DNA of 46,235 nucleotides from Ophiosphaerella korrae (lineage: Eukaryota > Ascomycota > Dothideomycetes > Pleosporales > Phaeosphaeriaceae): assembly GCA_028456385.1 (NCBI GenBank), contig JALNQF010000330.1, positions 1-46,235 of the forward strand, read 5' to 3'. Each line of letters begins with the position of its first letter. Positions within the stretch are counted from its first letter, which is position 1. Both the position numbers and the translations under genes were made by a program. Below the pieces are notes generated by a model. That model was not told where the DNA came from and did not search any database. It saw only the letters and a program-made list of their open reading frames with translations. Positions 11,721 to 21,314 of this stretch are shown here, in pieces.

Positions 11721-12094
11721 CTACTCGATTCGAAGGACTAAACTCTAGTTAGCTCATCTCGCCGAGCCTCTATAACGGCATAGATAGAGGCCTACGCTGC
11801 AGCTATAGTAGCGATAGCTGCAGCGTGCCAAGCTACTAACGTTATTACGTAACTCTGTTAGAGTTGAGAGAGTTTGTGTTGCTGCCTAAGAGGTGCAACG
11901 CAGTTAGTAGCTCCAATACAGCCTCAAAACGGTATAGGCAGAGTCACTTTAGCACTTGTAGGGGTGTAAAATTAGGTGGCGCACCTAGCTCTAACACACC
12001 TCTACTGATGCGACAAATACCTGCCGGATTACCAAACACAAGCCTAACTCCAATTCCAACACACCTCCGCGACCGTGTTGGAGGTCCTACTAGC

Positions 12095-12125
12095 CTCTCC
12101 AACGCGCGCACTAAACAGGGCCTAA
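12095..12125 (-). repeat. Putative right terminal end and TTA target site of the Harbinger element
   Basis: Plus strand ...CGCGCACTAAACAGGGCC followed by TAA at 12123. The boundary coincides with the point where a separate transposase frame (12126-12289) stops making sense, supporting an insertion junction. No partner terminus was found. Confidence 0.45.
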
Positions 12126-12289
12126 ATAGTAGGGACGCGTTGAAGGCGGCGGTTAAGCATAGTTCTTGGAATATCGTACAAGAAGGCAGCCTTACGTTGG
12201 CTACTTATATCTTTATTCTGAACTAATTGAGCTGCAAGAAGAGTTCTAGCATCTCTTTGAGATGATTGAGGGCGTTGGTGTTGAGCCAT
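12126..12289 (-). pseudogene. N-terminal fragment of a pogo/Tc5-like transposase
   Basis: Begins ATG at 12289 and encodes about 54 residues. Residues about 22-48 contain KDISSQRKAAFLYDIPRTML and then NRRLQ, the helix-turn-helix (psq/Tc5 type) signature of fungal pogo-like transposases (usual form: S-x-R-x-A-A-x-x-Y-x-V-P-x-x-T-L-x-x-R). The frame ends at the Harbinger border, and the catalytic part is not found elsewhere in the window. It is hardly touched by RIP. The alternative, a host HTH protein fragment, is less likely. Confidence 0.5.
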
Positions 12290-13941
12290 AGTTGATGAGG
12301 TGAAACGCGCTACACGCGTTCTAGTAGGGTGGCCCGAGGAGCGATAAAACACGTTAGCTTGATAGTGCTTACTTGAAACGAGGATGCTCTTCGCCCTGTC
12401 GAAAAAAGCTACCATGGGCAAGTAGACTCCTATAGTGTTTTAGCCACCGCGTGGACCAAGCCCGCTACGTATGCCTAATAGTGCGTGGATATATGAATGA
12501 TGGGGTACCTCGCAAGTATGGTGCATGGCTCCAATCAGGTTGATACGCCTTGCGTAAATCCCATAGTCGTCCCGCTAAGGTTCGAATTTGTCCCCGCCCC
12601 GTTGAACGTGCTACTGCAGGGGCGCCGGTATAAAACCGGGAAGGAAGTCCGCGGAATACTGGTTGGTCAAATTTTACCTAGGCGAAATCAGGCTTGAGAC
12701 CGCCTGACTAGCTCTCCTTCCCCCTGCTATTGTGGGTACTACCGAGCGCAAAGCACGCTGCAGCTGTCTGGACTAGATCTCCTAGCGACGATTAGCTCAA
12801 ATCGTCCGGCAGATGCGAGGCTTGTAAAGGCATTCCTCTACCACCTTGGAGATGTCCATTGACTCGATGATTTGAGCGTGGATGCAGGCCTGGCGGTCTG
12901 GCGTTTTGTATTTCTTCAACTGCGGTAAAGAGACATTCATTCGAAGATAGGGAAGGTCAGCCGTCTCCACTGAGTACCTTCTAAGAGCTAGTGTATGGCA
13001 ACTTCAATGTTGCGATGCGACAGACGATCCAGTTTCGGGGCTGTAGCCCGAGGTCCACGAGGTATGGGTAAGTGATGGGTATCATGATTCGTGTCAAGCG
13101 AAGACCCTTATCCGCAACATCCGCAACGCACCGACTAAGAGCGAATCATTCCATAGAATCAAACCTAATACCGTCGGTCTGCAGCCAGGCACGTGAACAA
13201 CTAGTCTACCTATTGGGCAGCGAGACCCGGTACAGGGGCTGCGCGGCCAGAGCTACCCCAACCGTGCGCAAACAGTTGTGGTTAGCTTCTGTCCATACGG
13301 CTGTTCTTTTGCGACAAGAGGGTTCCTTGAGCGGGGTTCGGTATGCAGGGGTTGCACAGACAATCACCAAATTGTCTCAAACCCACCGTGATCTGTGTGC
13401 AAAATTGGCCCGACCAACAAGACGTATGACCTCTACTGAGGTTAGAAACAAATTACAAAGGGCTAATTGAATTTCAATGCGGCTTGATGCGCGAAAGTAT
13501 GGCCGGCCACTCAGCGGGCTAATCGATTAGGACCTAGTCTGTGTTATTTCCATGCGCTAACTCATGTGCCTCCGGCGGTAGGCCTTTACAAGGTAGAGAT
13601 ATACTAGGAAATTCCGCTTTGCCCTTACATGTGATAATGTGTAAGGTGTGAAGCTAAGCGCACGGACCATATTTTTCGTGATTGATTGTTGACTTCCCCA
13701 CTTATATAGTGACATTCCGAAACGCGTGCTGGCGATCAAATTACTCGCTTTGCTCCGGCTTTTTAAATTCTTCTTCAAACCCTTGTTTGAGGCTTGTTTT
13801 GAGGTTTGATTTGACGCCGTTTTGATCCGTCCGCCCCGTCGCAACGTTCTACCCACCAGCGGTCGCTCCAGCTTGGCAAATGTTCGCTTGAAGTTTTGTT
13901 GCTTAGGGCAATTGAATTGAACGAAAAACACATCTTGAACC
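12290..13941. other. GC-balanced region with no recognised gene
   Basis: CA and TG are at ordinary levels, so this is not RIP-mutated. Open frames exist (for example 12497-12697 plus and 13072-13470 plus), but their products look like random translations with no motif. A minus-strand frame open from 13003 to 12797 contains LPQLKKYKTPDRQACIHAQI and MDISKVVEECLYKPRI, which has protein-like composition but matches nothing I know. The last ~300 bases should contain the promoter of the rhodopsin-domain gene. Confidence 0.4.
13623..13646. repeat. Short inverted repeat upstream of the rhodopsin-domain gene
   Basis: CCTTACA and TGTAAGG arms with a 10-base spacer, about 300 bases before the start codon. 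It may be a dyad for a regulator or chance. Confidence 0.25.
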
Positions 13942-15307
13942 ATGGACGATCGAAGCGGGCAGGTTATAGGCGTAGCTGTCACTTTTTTTGTCCTGACATG
14001 GCTCACAGTTGGTCTCCGGTGCTACGTTAGGTCAGACTTACCCTTCTTCACTCTACACAGCAGTCATCTGATATACGCCACAGAGCGTTTTTGGTGAAAG
14101 GCTTTGGAATAGATGACAAGACTATGGTTGCCACTCTGTGCTTATTCACAGCGTATTTGTCATGCCAACTCGGCGGCGCAGCTCATGGTACCGGCCAACA
14201 TCGTGAAGCAATTACGGACGCAAATGCCCAAATCGCCCTTCGCTACTGGTTCTTCTGCGAAGTGTTCTATCCCTTGGCAACTTCCGTCCTCAAAATCGCT
14301 GTCGGTTTCTTCTTGTTACGCATCACAATTAACCCGATGCACATTTGGATCATTCGGATTATCATGGTTGCCTCTGGGATGTTAGGAATCGGATGTGCTG
14401 GCCTAGTCATATTTCAGTGTAAGCCTACTTCATTCTGGTGGGACTTGGACCCCAATCATACTGGCACTTGCCTCTCTCCAGCACTGGTCACAAACTTTAC
14501 GTATGTCGTCTCGGCATTGAACTCGTTAGCAGACTGGACCTTTGGCACTCTGCCCATCCTCATTGTTAAAGACCTGCAGATGAAAAAGAGCATGAAGATC
14601 ATCATCGCCTCCGTGATTGCATTTGCAGCGATGTAAGCAGCCCTATTCTCCCACTCAAACTACTTTATCAGCATACTGGCTTGATCGCTGTGCTGTTCTT
14701 TCCTACATAGGTCCTGACATTTTCAAATAGCGGCTCAACGGCAACAATCATTCGCCTTCCCTACTCCTCGAGTCTTAAGGAATACAAAGGCGATTTTCTC
14801 TACCGGACCACTAACTTCGCAATCTGGACCACTGTGGAAGTAGGTGTAGGCATAACGGCCGGCTGCATCGCAACCCTTAGACCACTCATGACCAGGAGTG
14901 GTAGCCTACCATCTTTCGGAACGAGCGGTGGTCAGTCTTCAGGAATGCCGTGGAGCAAGGGCTCAAAAGACAACAACCATGGAGCACCAGGGCTTGGTAT
15001 GCAGCCGCTAGACAAACTCAGACCAGCGGCTAAAATGCCGGTCATGACACCGACGGTTACGAACGGGAGATTAAGCAGCGGATCTGACGAGGAATCCTTC
15101 TTAGACACCAGCGCGTCGTCTGAAGGGTGGGAGCGAGGAATAACTAAGAATGTAACAATTAGGGTTGCAGCGGACAGTCGAATAGAGGAAGGGAGGCCCA
15201 GTAAGGCGGAAATCAGAGCACGAAGTGGCAGTCCAGGGGGGGACAGCGAGTCAACACTCGGAAACGAGGATAGAAGGAAGCCGACGAATCCTTTCGAGCG
15301 CTTCTAA
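13942..15307 (+). CDS. Fungal rhodopsin-domain integral membrane protein, 404 aa, intact
   Basis: Three exons: 13942-14030, 14084-14632 and 14731-15307, with introns of 53 and 98 bases. The second intron has CTGAC 12 bases before its AG. The TAG at 14710 is not used, because it would give an immediate stop. The start ATG has a good context (GAACCATGG), and only this start supplies the first membrane helix (residues 8-28, VIGVAVTFFVLTWLTVGL). Helices follow at about 44-65, 82-110, 117-141, 163-190, 200-222 and 235-258. Family hallmarks are GFGIDDKTM, CQLGGAAHGTGQH, FFCEVFYPLATSVLKI, FQCKP, FWWDLDP, DWTFGTLPI, TATIIRLPY, and TNFAIWTTVEVGVGITAGC before ATLRPL. Residues 260-404 form a polar Ser/Gly/Thr-rich cytoplasmic tail. 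The family lacks the retinal-binding lysine logic of true opsins; members include Pth11-like receptors, but the ligand and role here are unknown. No RIP damage. Confidence 0.9.
14031..14083 (+). other. Intron 1 of the rhodopsin-domain gene
   Basis: GTCAGA...CAG; 53 bases, joining CYVR to AFLVKGFGIDD in frame (AG|A gives Arg30). A CTGAT branch-like sequence lies near 14068. Confidence 0.8.
14633..14730 (+). other. Intron 2 of the rhodopsin-domain gene
   Basis: GTAAGC...AAATAG; 98 bases, with CTGAC at 14714-14718 as branch site. Splicing AT|C restores Ile213 and the conserved FAAIGSTATIIR passage. Confidence 0.85.
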
Positions 15308-15634
15308 GCAGCGTACAAGCAATCTATCTTACCCTCCTAAGATTAGGTTATTATGAATTTACAGAGAGTGATTAATAATACCTAGGCCTAACTTGTTCTA
15401 CTAGCTATGTCAAACATCCTGTGGCCGAAAAACCAATATTTCACATGAGGTGAGAACATATATATATATATGCACAGAGTGCCTTATCTGTCAAGTCAAT
15501 AATATAATTACTTGGTTAACCTCCGTTGGAAGCTAGTTATACGATTAGGTGACTGGGAGCTATATAAGTCAGTTCGGCTCCACTAGTCGGACTCTATTTA
15601 CCTAAATCTCTTACTCCTAACAGTCTTAACGCCA
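15308..15634. other. 3' flank of the rhodopsin-domain gene
   Basis: No frame or motif recognised. It contains a short (TA)n run at about 15457-15471 and presumably the 3' UTR and polyadenylation signals. Confidence 0.4.
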
Positions 15635-15794
15635 CAGTCCGCAACAAGCAAGTTAATCCGTTCACCCCCAGAGACCTACCTATCTATCTAGGTAGGAGTT
15701 AAACTTGTATAGGAAACTGCTAGGCTAAAACAGGTAATCAATCAAGTCAATCCGGTCCTTCTGAGCCCCACTTAATTGCTTGTTGCGGAGTCTG
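15635..15794. mobile_element. Candidate MITE (~160 bp) with terminal inverted repeats
   Basis: The left arm CAGTCCGCAACAAGCAA (15635-15651) is matched on the opposite strand by the right arm AGACTCCGCAACAAGCAA (complement of about 15775-15793), sharing TCCGCAACAAGCAA exactly. An internal palindrome CCTACCTA...TAGGTAGG lies at 15675-15696. There is no coding capacity. No clear target-site duplication was established, and no second copy is present in the window. Confidence 0.45.
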
Positions 15795-15988
15795 CTCAAC
15801 GCCGCCTAGGTGAACCGAGTTTTCGCGCTGCTCAAATCATACAAGCTAGGAGCCACACAAAGCAAGAACCCTGGACAGCATTTCAGCTTGCGCTCTGATT
15901 CAACCCTAATATAAAACCTGAAACGAATATAGCTATGCACAATTGCAGAAGACAATAACTGCTCGACCCGGTAACTCGAATATCAACT

Positions 15989-16826
15989 TCAGCCATGGCT
16001 GTCGCGGCCACTGATCTTGCGCCACGGATCAGAATCGGTGATAGGAAGGCCCTGGGGCCTTCCCAGAACGAAGGGATCATCGAAGTTGGGTGAGTAGCTG
16101 CTGGCTTCACCCACGCATTGTCAGGATCCCTGAGAAACATTCGAAGAAGGTGACGACTGCTACCTTGCTTGCTGCTATAAGCGGCACGAGCATGCATGAT
16201 GCTTAGGTTATTGATGAACTGAATGTCACCTTGCAGTCGATCAAGCTTCGTGGAGAATCGCTGCGCCAGATTCTCGATGGCATTCAAGGCCTGCAGTTGC
16301 TCAGCCGAGAGATCGGGTAATCTGGAGTCTCGAGGAGCGAAGCTCTGACGAGCTGGCACATAGGTTTGCCCTTCGAGAAGAAGAGTGTCGGGCCAAGCTC
16401 AGGTGTGGTGCATGATCCCTATCGAACAGTCAATAAACGCATCGGTAATAGTTGTGGAGCATACAAGTCACTTTTGCTTAAGCTTGAGTGGCCAATTGGG
16501 CCCTGCCATGGTATGCAAGATAGCTGGCTCCGCCTCTAAGAGCTCATTGTAGATTCTCGAGAAGCTGGCGACATATTGCTCCCCGCCGTTGTTGACATCA
16601 CCGTCATTCCTCACATGAAGAGCAATTATATCTCCGGAGAACCGATCGCTATAGAGCTCCATTACGGTGGTGATCTTGGACCCGGCGAGTCCCATACTCT
16701 TCGCTAATGTCGGGACAGCGTCATGGTTAGCGTCGCGGACGTGGATCAGGGTCTGATTGGCGTATGAATCTGTTGCGCGAAGGGCGCAAATATGCGAGCA
16801 GATGCCCGAGAAGCAGAGAAAGTCAT
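15989..16826 (-). pseudogene. TauD/TfdA-family dioxygenase, 5'-truncated and frameshifted
   Basis: The family uses Fe(II) and 2-oxoglutarate to hydroxylate small substrates. Reading the minus strand, GICSHICALRATDSYANQTL (about 16815-16750), then GDIIALHVRNDGDVNNGGEQ, SFSRIYNELLEAEP and AGPNWPL match its N-terminal half. LFFSKGKPMCQLVR (about 16400-16350), DLSAEQLQALNAIENLAQRF, GDIQFINNLSIMHARAAY and RHLLRMFLRDPDNAWVKP match the rest. The end DPWRKISGRDSHG stops at 15989. These blocks lie in different frames: shifts occur near 16320 and near 16090, and TGA at 16468 follows exon-like block 1, possibly the start of an intron. The first metal ligand (family HxD) reads YSD, a C-to-T change. The N-terminal ~100 residues are missing at the Fot1 end. 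Confidence 0.75.
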
Positions 16827-17958
16827 GGATGGAATGGAACGATTCCAGGTCCATCCATTTGATCCATGGAACGTCCATCTGTTCCACGTGGATACCAAGC
16901 TTCAACGCGCCTCACCACCGAGTGCACGTCCCCACCGAATGCACGCAACGCCGTTTTTTCCGTGGATTTCAACCAATTGTTTCTCAACCACCATGACAGG
17001 TATCGAGGCTGCGCTTGAAGCCCTGGAATCGCTGAAGCTTAAAGATGATTTTAAGTATTCAGATTTTGCTGCCAAGTACGATTGCGACCGAACTACCTTA
17101 TCGCGAAGGCACAGAGGAGTTACACAAGCGCGTGCAACGAAGCTCCCAAATAGCCGATTGCTCAACACCACGCAGGAATCTGAGCTCATACAATATATCC
17201 ACACACTTGTAGGCCGAGGGCTACCTCTATCTAGGCCAATGATACGCAATTTCGCGAGCCAGATTGTACAGAAAGATATAGGAAAAAAATAGGCTGATCG
17301 CTTTGTGCGCCGACACGAGATTGATCTCGTCTTACATTAGGTAACTAGCCTCGATCGCAATCGCTTTAAAGCTAACTCCGCCTTTAAGTATACGCTATAC
17401 TTCGAGCTTCTTAAGCGAAAAATTGAGCAATACAATATTAATTACTAGCATATATACAATATAGATAAGAAGGGCATCTTAATTAGCGTACGATTAAAGA
17501 TAAAGCGCGTATTCTCTAAGAGCGCATATAAGTAAGGAAAGCTTAAGCACATTATATAGGATAGTAATCGTAAGTAGATTACTACTATAGCTTGCATCTA
17601 TACTAATAGTAGCGTACTTACGCTAGCCCTTATCTACTAGGCGCAATCTAGAGCTATATAGGACTCTTAGCTATAGGATTTTTAGCTAGAAAAACACTAA
17701 GCTTTCTTTATAAGCTTATTATTAGGGTAGACTAATAATAAAGTAGGCCTTACTTAGCTTAAGTAGGTGTTTAATCGCGAAACAAAGTAGAAAGCGTAGA
17801 GCTTATAGTAGCTATTAGTCTTAGATAGCTATAGCTCTTATATTACTATAAATTTTATTAAGTATTATTAATCTAATAAAATCCTCTTTATAATCTATTT
17901 ACTTTATAGTACTTATACGTATTAGCTACTTAAAGTTATTATATTTTTACTACTTATA
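16821..17958 (+). mobile_element. Fot1/pogo-type DNA transposon, right end lost
   Basis: Carries a Fot1-type transposase frame (16993-17958). The likely left end is AGTCATGGATGG at 16821, similar to the AGTCA-type termini of Fot1-like elements and located where the dioxygenase homology stops. The leader to 16992 contains repeated CCATCC/GGATGG and TCCACGTGGA dyads. The element is cut at 17958 by a Gypsy LTR, and its right terminal repeat is not in the window. Confidence 0.65.
16993..17958 (+). pseudogene. Fot1/pogo-type transposase, RIP-mutated after codon ~96 and truncated
   Basis: Starts ATG at 16993 (CCACCATGA, good context). Residues about 8-45 form the N-terminal helix-turn-helix with SDFAAKYDCDRTTLSRRHRG; the second DNA-binding helix domain follows (ELIQYIHTLVGRGLPLSRPM). 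The same frame continues to 17958 (322 codons) with only TAG/TAA stops. YNIDKKGILI at about 17455 (family NMDEKG, first catalytic Asp) and LVLDSYSSYIT near 17817 (family LDGHGSH, second catalytic Asp) are readable, followed by STYTYQLLKV (family STHxLQPLDV). The first stop is at 17290. Before about 17280 the DNA is not RIP-mutated; after it the mutation is heavy. Confidence 0.8.
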
Positions 17959-18416
17959 TATAATAGGTTGCCTATTATTAACTATAAGTAACTATTAGGT
18001 AGGTGTTAGTAGACTAGAAGTTAATAACAAAAGTACTTAAGGTAATCTATAATAGACTATAAATAATAGGATAATTCTTGTAATATTAAGTATTGTCGCT
18101 TGTAATTAATAATTAAATTGCTAATACAATCTTAATAATACGTATTACTACTAACTATATATTTATACTAATCTATTTATATAACTTTATAGATTACTAT
18201 AATTTATTATACGTATTTATAGATTACCTTAATCTATTATATATATTTATAGATTAATTTAATTTATTATACGTGTTTATAGATTACTCTATTTACGTAA
18301 CTAGGTTATAGTTTATTTCCTAATCTAGGTTGTTACTCTACTTATCTTATACTTTATTAGTACTTAAGTTAGGACTAGTTAGCTCTATCTTAATTTCTCT
18401 TATTACGTCTATAACA
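17959..18416 (-). repeat. 3' LTR of Gypsy copy E4 (minus strand)
   Basis: Begins TATAATAGG (complement of the CCGTTACA end, mutated) and ends ATAACA at 18416. Positions 18175-18295 carry a ~32-base tandem repeat containing TTTATAGATTA and ACGTATTTATAG, different in detail from the inverted repeats in the E1/E2 LTRs. It sits inside the Fot1 transposase frame, with TTATA just outside (17954-17958) as a possible target-site duplicate. Confidence 0.8.
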
Positions 18417-21314
18417 CTATCTCTTTCTTTAAGTAAGTTTTTATTTCTTTACTCTAGGGTTAAAGTTATTAAACTAGTTTCTTTATTAATATTAAGTTCC
18501 TTATTTTCTTTATCTATACCTACTAAGTCTACTTTTTATTATCTTTAGTTAGTAGATTATATATTACGCTATAGTATTATAATATTTCTTTATTCTTATT
18601 ATAAATCTTTAAACCTCTTATTAGTTTATCTTTCTTTAAAGTATAGTAAAGCTTATAAGGTATATATTTTGTAAGGAGTCTAGGGTAAAGAGCTATTAGG
18701 GTACGCTTAGCGCTATTAATAAGCTCTACTAGGCTAAGTAACTAGTACGTACTAGCTTTATTAGCTAGTATATTCCCCTATATACAACTTAGTACAACCT
18801 TAAGCGAGTTCTAAGCAAGTATAAAGAACTTTAAGTAATAATAACTAGTATATATATTATATACTACTATAATAGCTTAACTAGCTATTAGCCCCTTTTT
18901 GTTAGGATTAGCTTAGTAGTATACTATCCTTATATATTTATACTAATACCTATTTATTTTATAATCTCTTTAGTATATCTCTAGTAGAATATAGGTTAAT
19001 AATACTTATTTACGTATCTATACTTATCTATAATAGAGAAAGCTATTAACTACGCTTAAGAAAATCTATCTATATAGATTATAGAAGCTAAAAAGGAATA
19101 TAATTAGATTCTAAGTATATAAGTAGAAAATTATACTTGTTTAGTTTATCTTTATAAGATAAAAGCCTTAAATAATAAGAAGTTTATTATTTAATCTACT
19201 CTCTTAGAGTCTAAGCTAGATTTTAAGAATATAGTAGGGGCTACTTAGGCTCTTACTATATTAGGCGTGTCTAACGCCTCTTAACTTACTATTAATAACG
19301 CGAGCTTTCTTTATTTACTACTAAGTAGCTTAAAAGGTCTTAACTTTAGAACTCTTCTAGTTTCTTAGAGTAGTTAAGGTTATCCTCTAGTTCCTATATA
19401 TCTTTTTATAGTTACCTTTTCTTATCTATTTTTATCTATTTTACTAGATAGTAATTCTTTCTTTTATAAAATTAATACTATAGGATTTCTTTTACTTTTT
19501 AGTCTTTTTATTCTCTATATATATCTACTTTATATACTAGTAGTTCTCTACTTCTTATAGTACTTTTTCTAGTAGTACTATATAGAATATTAGGTATATC
19601 CTTATTATATCTAGTAGTCTTAACTTAAATAAAACTAGTATAACTTTCTTCTCTACTTTAGAAAGTCTTATCTTTATATAATCTAGTTTTAAACTTAATT
19701 GTTTACTTTTAATATTTCTTTATACTTACTATACTTTTTCTCTCTTTTTAAATTCTAATCCTTTTTAGTATTTCCTATTATAGTACTTTATTATTTAATT
19801 ATATAGGAATTCTACGTTTTATTATTACTAATTATATATCTCTTTTATTTTATTAGTAAAGTTTTTATTTCTTAGAAACTAAAATACTTTAAATCTTAGT
19901 ATTTAGTATATATTAGGGTTAAATCTATAGTTTATAAAAAAGGGTAATATTTTTATTACTATATTTTTCGCACTATTATATACTAGTTGTACTATAAGTA
20001 GTAACTATATATAGTTATTCTAGTTGTAGTTAAAGTAGTATCTTAAGTACTATTCTACTATTTAATTTATATATTTTAACTATCTATCTATCTATAGATA
20101 GTATACTATTAATATTATATATTTAACTTCTAAGAATACTATTATTATTCTCTATAATTTTAATATAAATCTTATATCTTTATTTATAATAATTTTATCT
20201 AAAATACTATACTAGCTAACTATAGTCTTAAGGACCTAGTATATAGTAACTTTTATCCTACTTTTTTCTTTATATAGTCTAAAGTATAAATACTTTATAA
20301 GCTTATCTACTATTATTAGTATTCTATTATACTTAACTCTTAATATTAGATCTTTTAACTTAAGTAGTTTTATAATAAAGTCTATTATAATAACTTTTTA
20401 GAGTTATTTTAGTAGTTTAACTAGTTATAGTATTCTATATAGCGTATAATTACTATACTTATTTTTATAGTATTCTAAATAATCTTATAGTACTTCTATT
20501 ACTAGTTATCTTACTTTTAGAATATAGTAGTCTTATAGTATTCTATCTAGTATCTTATTAATACTTTAGTATCTATATACTAGTATTTTATAAAACTACT
20601 ATATAAATTATCTCTATATTTTATTTAAAATATACGTTCTTTTATAAGCCTTTATAAGTTCTTTCTAAATCTTAAGCTTTTTTATTTTTTTAGAATCTTT
20701 TTATATTTCTTTTTAAATCTATTTATTTAGCTTACTACTTTTTCTTTTAAGTATTATAGCTATTCTAGGTGTATTTAGAACTAAATATCTATACTTATTC
20801 TTAACTAAAACTATACTAGTAGTATTTACTTCTTCTTATAAGTCTAGTCTTCTACTTAAGGTGTCTATAAACTAGTTATCTCTACTCTTAGTATATATAA
20901 TTTTAAGGTTAAACGTTAATAAGTATTCTTACTATCTTATATAGTATTATAATAATTCTTTATTTAGTATAAATCCTATAAAGTTCTTATAGTCTATATA
21001 GACCTTAATTTAATACTTTACTTTTTATTAGTATACTCTTTACTACTTAAATACTTTATAGATTACTAGTATTTCTTTATTATAAATTAAGTAGTTAAGT
21101 TCTACTAGATTTATTTTCTTAATAAAGTATTTAACTAAGTATTCTTACTTTATAACCTAGTCTTTTTGTATTAGTACTATTCTATAGACTAAGTTTAATA
21201 TATCTATTTTTACTATTACTAGTAACTCTAGGTTATATATTCTAATAACTAGGTTTTCTATAAACTTCTATTTAATTTAGTTAAATACTTTATTATATTC
21301 TTAAGTCTATCCTA
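18417..21314 (-). mobile_element. Gypsy copy E4, 3' half only (minus strand)
   Basis: Colinear, on the complement, with E2 from the LTR back through the 3' extension, chromodomain, integrase (about 19900-20400) and RNase H. It stops near 21314 at a position equivalent to about 5340 of E2, between RT and RNase H. RT, gag and the 5' LTR are absent, so it was truncated by deletion or recombination against the DNA to the right. All frames are RIP-killed. Confidence 0.8.

Larger units (their letters stand above)
10200..12122 (-). mobile_element. PIF/Harbinger-type DNA transposon (decayed)
   Basis: Minus-strand transposase remains (about 10200-11720) plus a GC-rich right end. The outermost bases on the minus strand read GGCCCTGTTTAGTGCGCGCG, resembling PIF/Tourist-like termini, and they are bordered by TTA (TAA at 12123-12125 on the plus strand), the trinucleotide target these elements duplicate. 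The left end is not identified; the Gypsy LTR at 9833 may have replaced it. RIP is strong left of about 11000 and weaker to the right. Confidence 0.65.

Noticed and set aside
11864..12226. Plus-strand open frame of 120 codons
   Set aside because: It spans the Harbinger terminus and runs antisense through the pogo-like fragment, so it crosses an insertion junction; not a gene.
12578..12590. GGTTCGAAT resembling a tRNA T-loop
   Set aside because: No matching acceptor, D or anticodon stems could be folded around it on either strand.
12497..12697. Short plus-strand frame of 66 codons
   Set aside because: No motif, no splice context, composition like random translation of GC-balanced DNA.
13072..13470. 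Plus-strand frame of 132 codons
   Set aside because: Arg/Thr/Ser-rich with no recognisable block or supporting context; kept only as part of the unassigned region.
13557..14006. Minus-strand frame of 149 codons
   Set aside because: Covers the promoter and exon 1 of the rhodopsin-domain gene in antisense; basic, low-complexity product.
14633..14710. Alternative acceptor at TAG 14708-14710 for intron 2
   Set aside because: Joining there gives an immediate TGA; the acceptor at 14730 restores the conserved helix 6.
16468..16905. Taking the minus-strand frame start at 16905 as the dioxygenase start
   Set aside because: The first ~28 residues come from the Fot1 terminal region, not from the dioxygenase; the homology starts near 16826.
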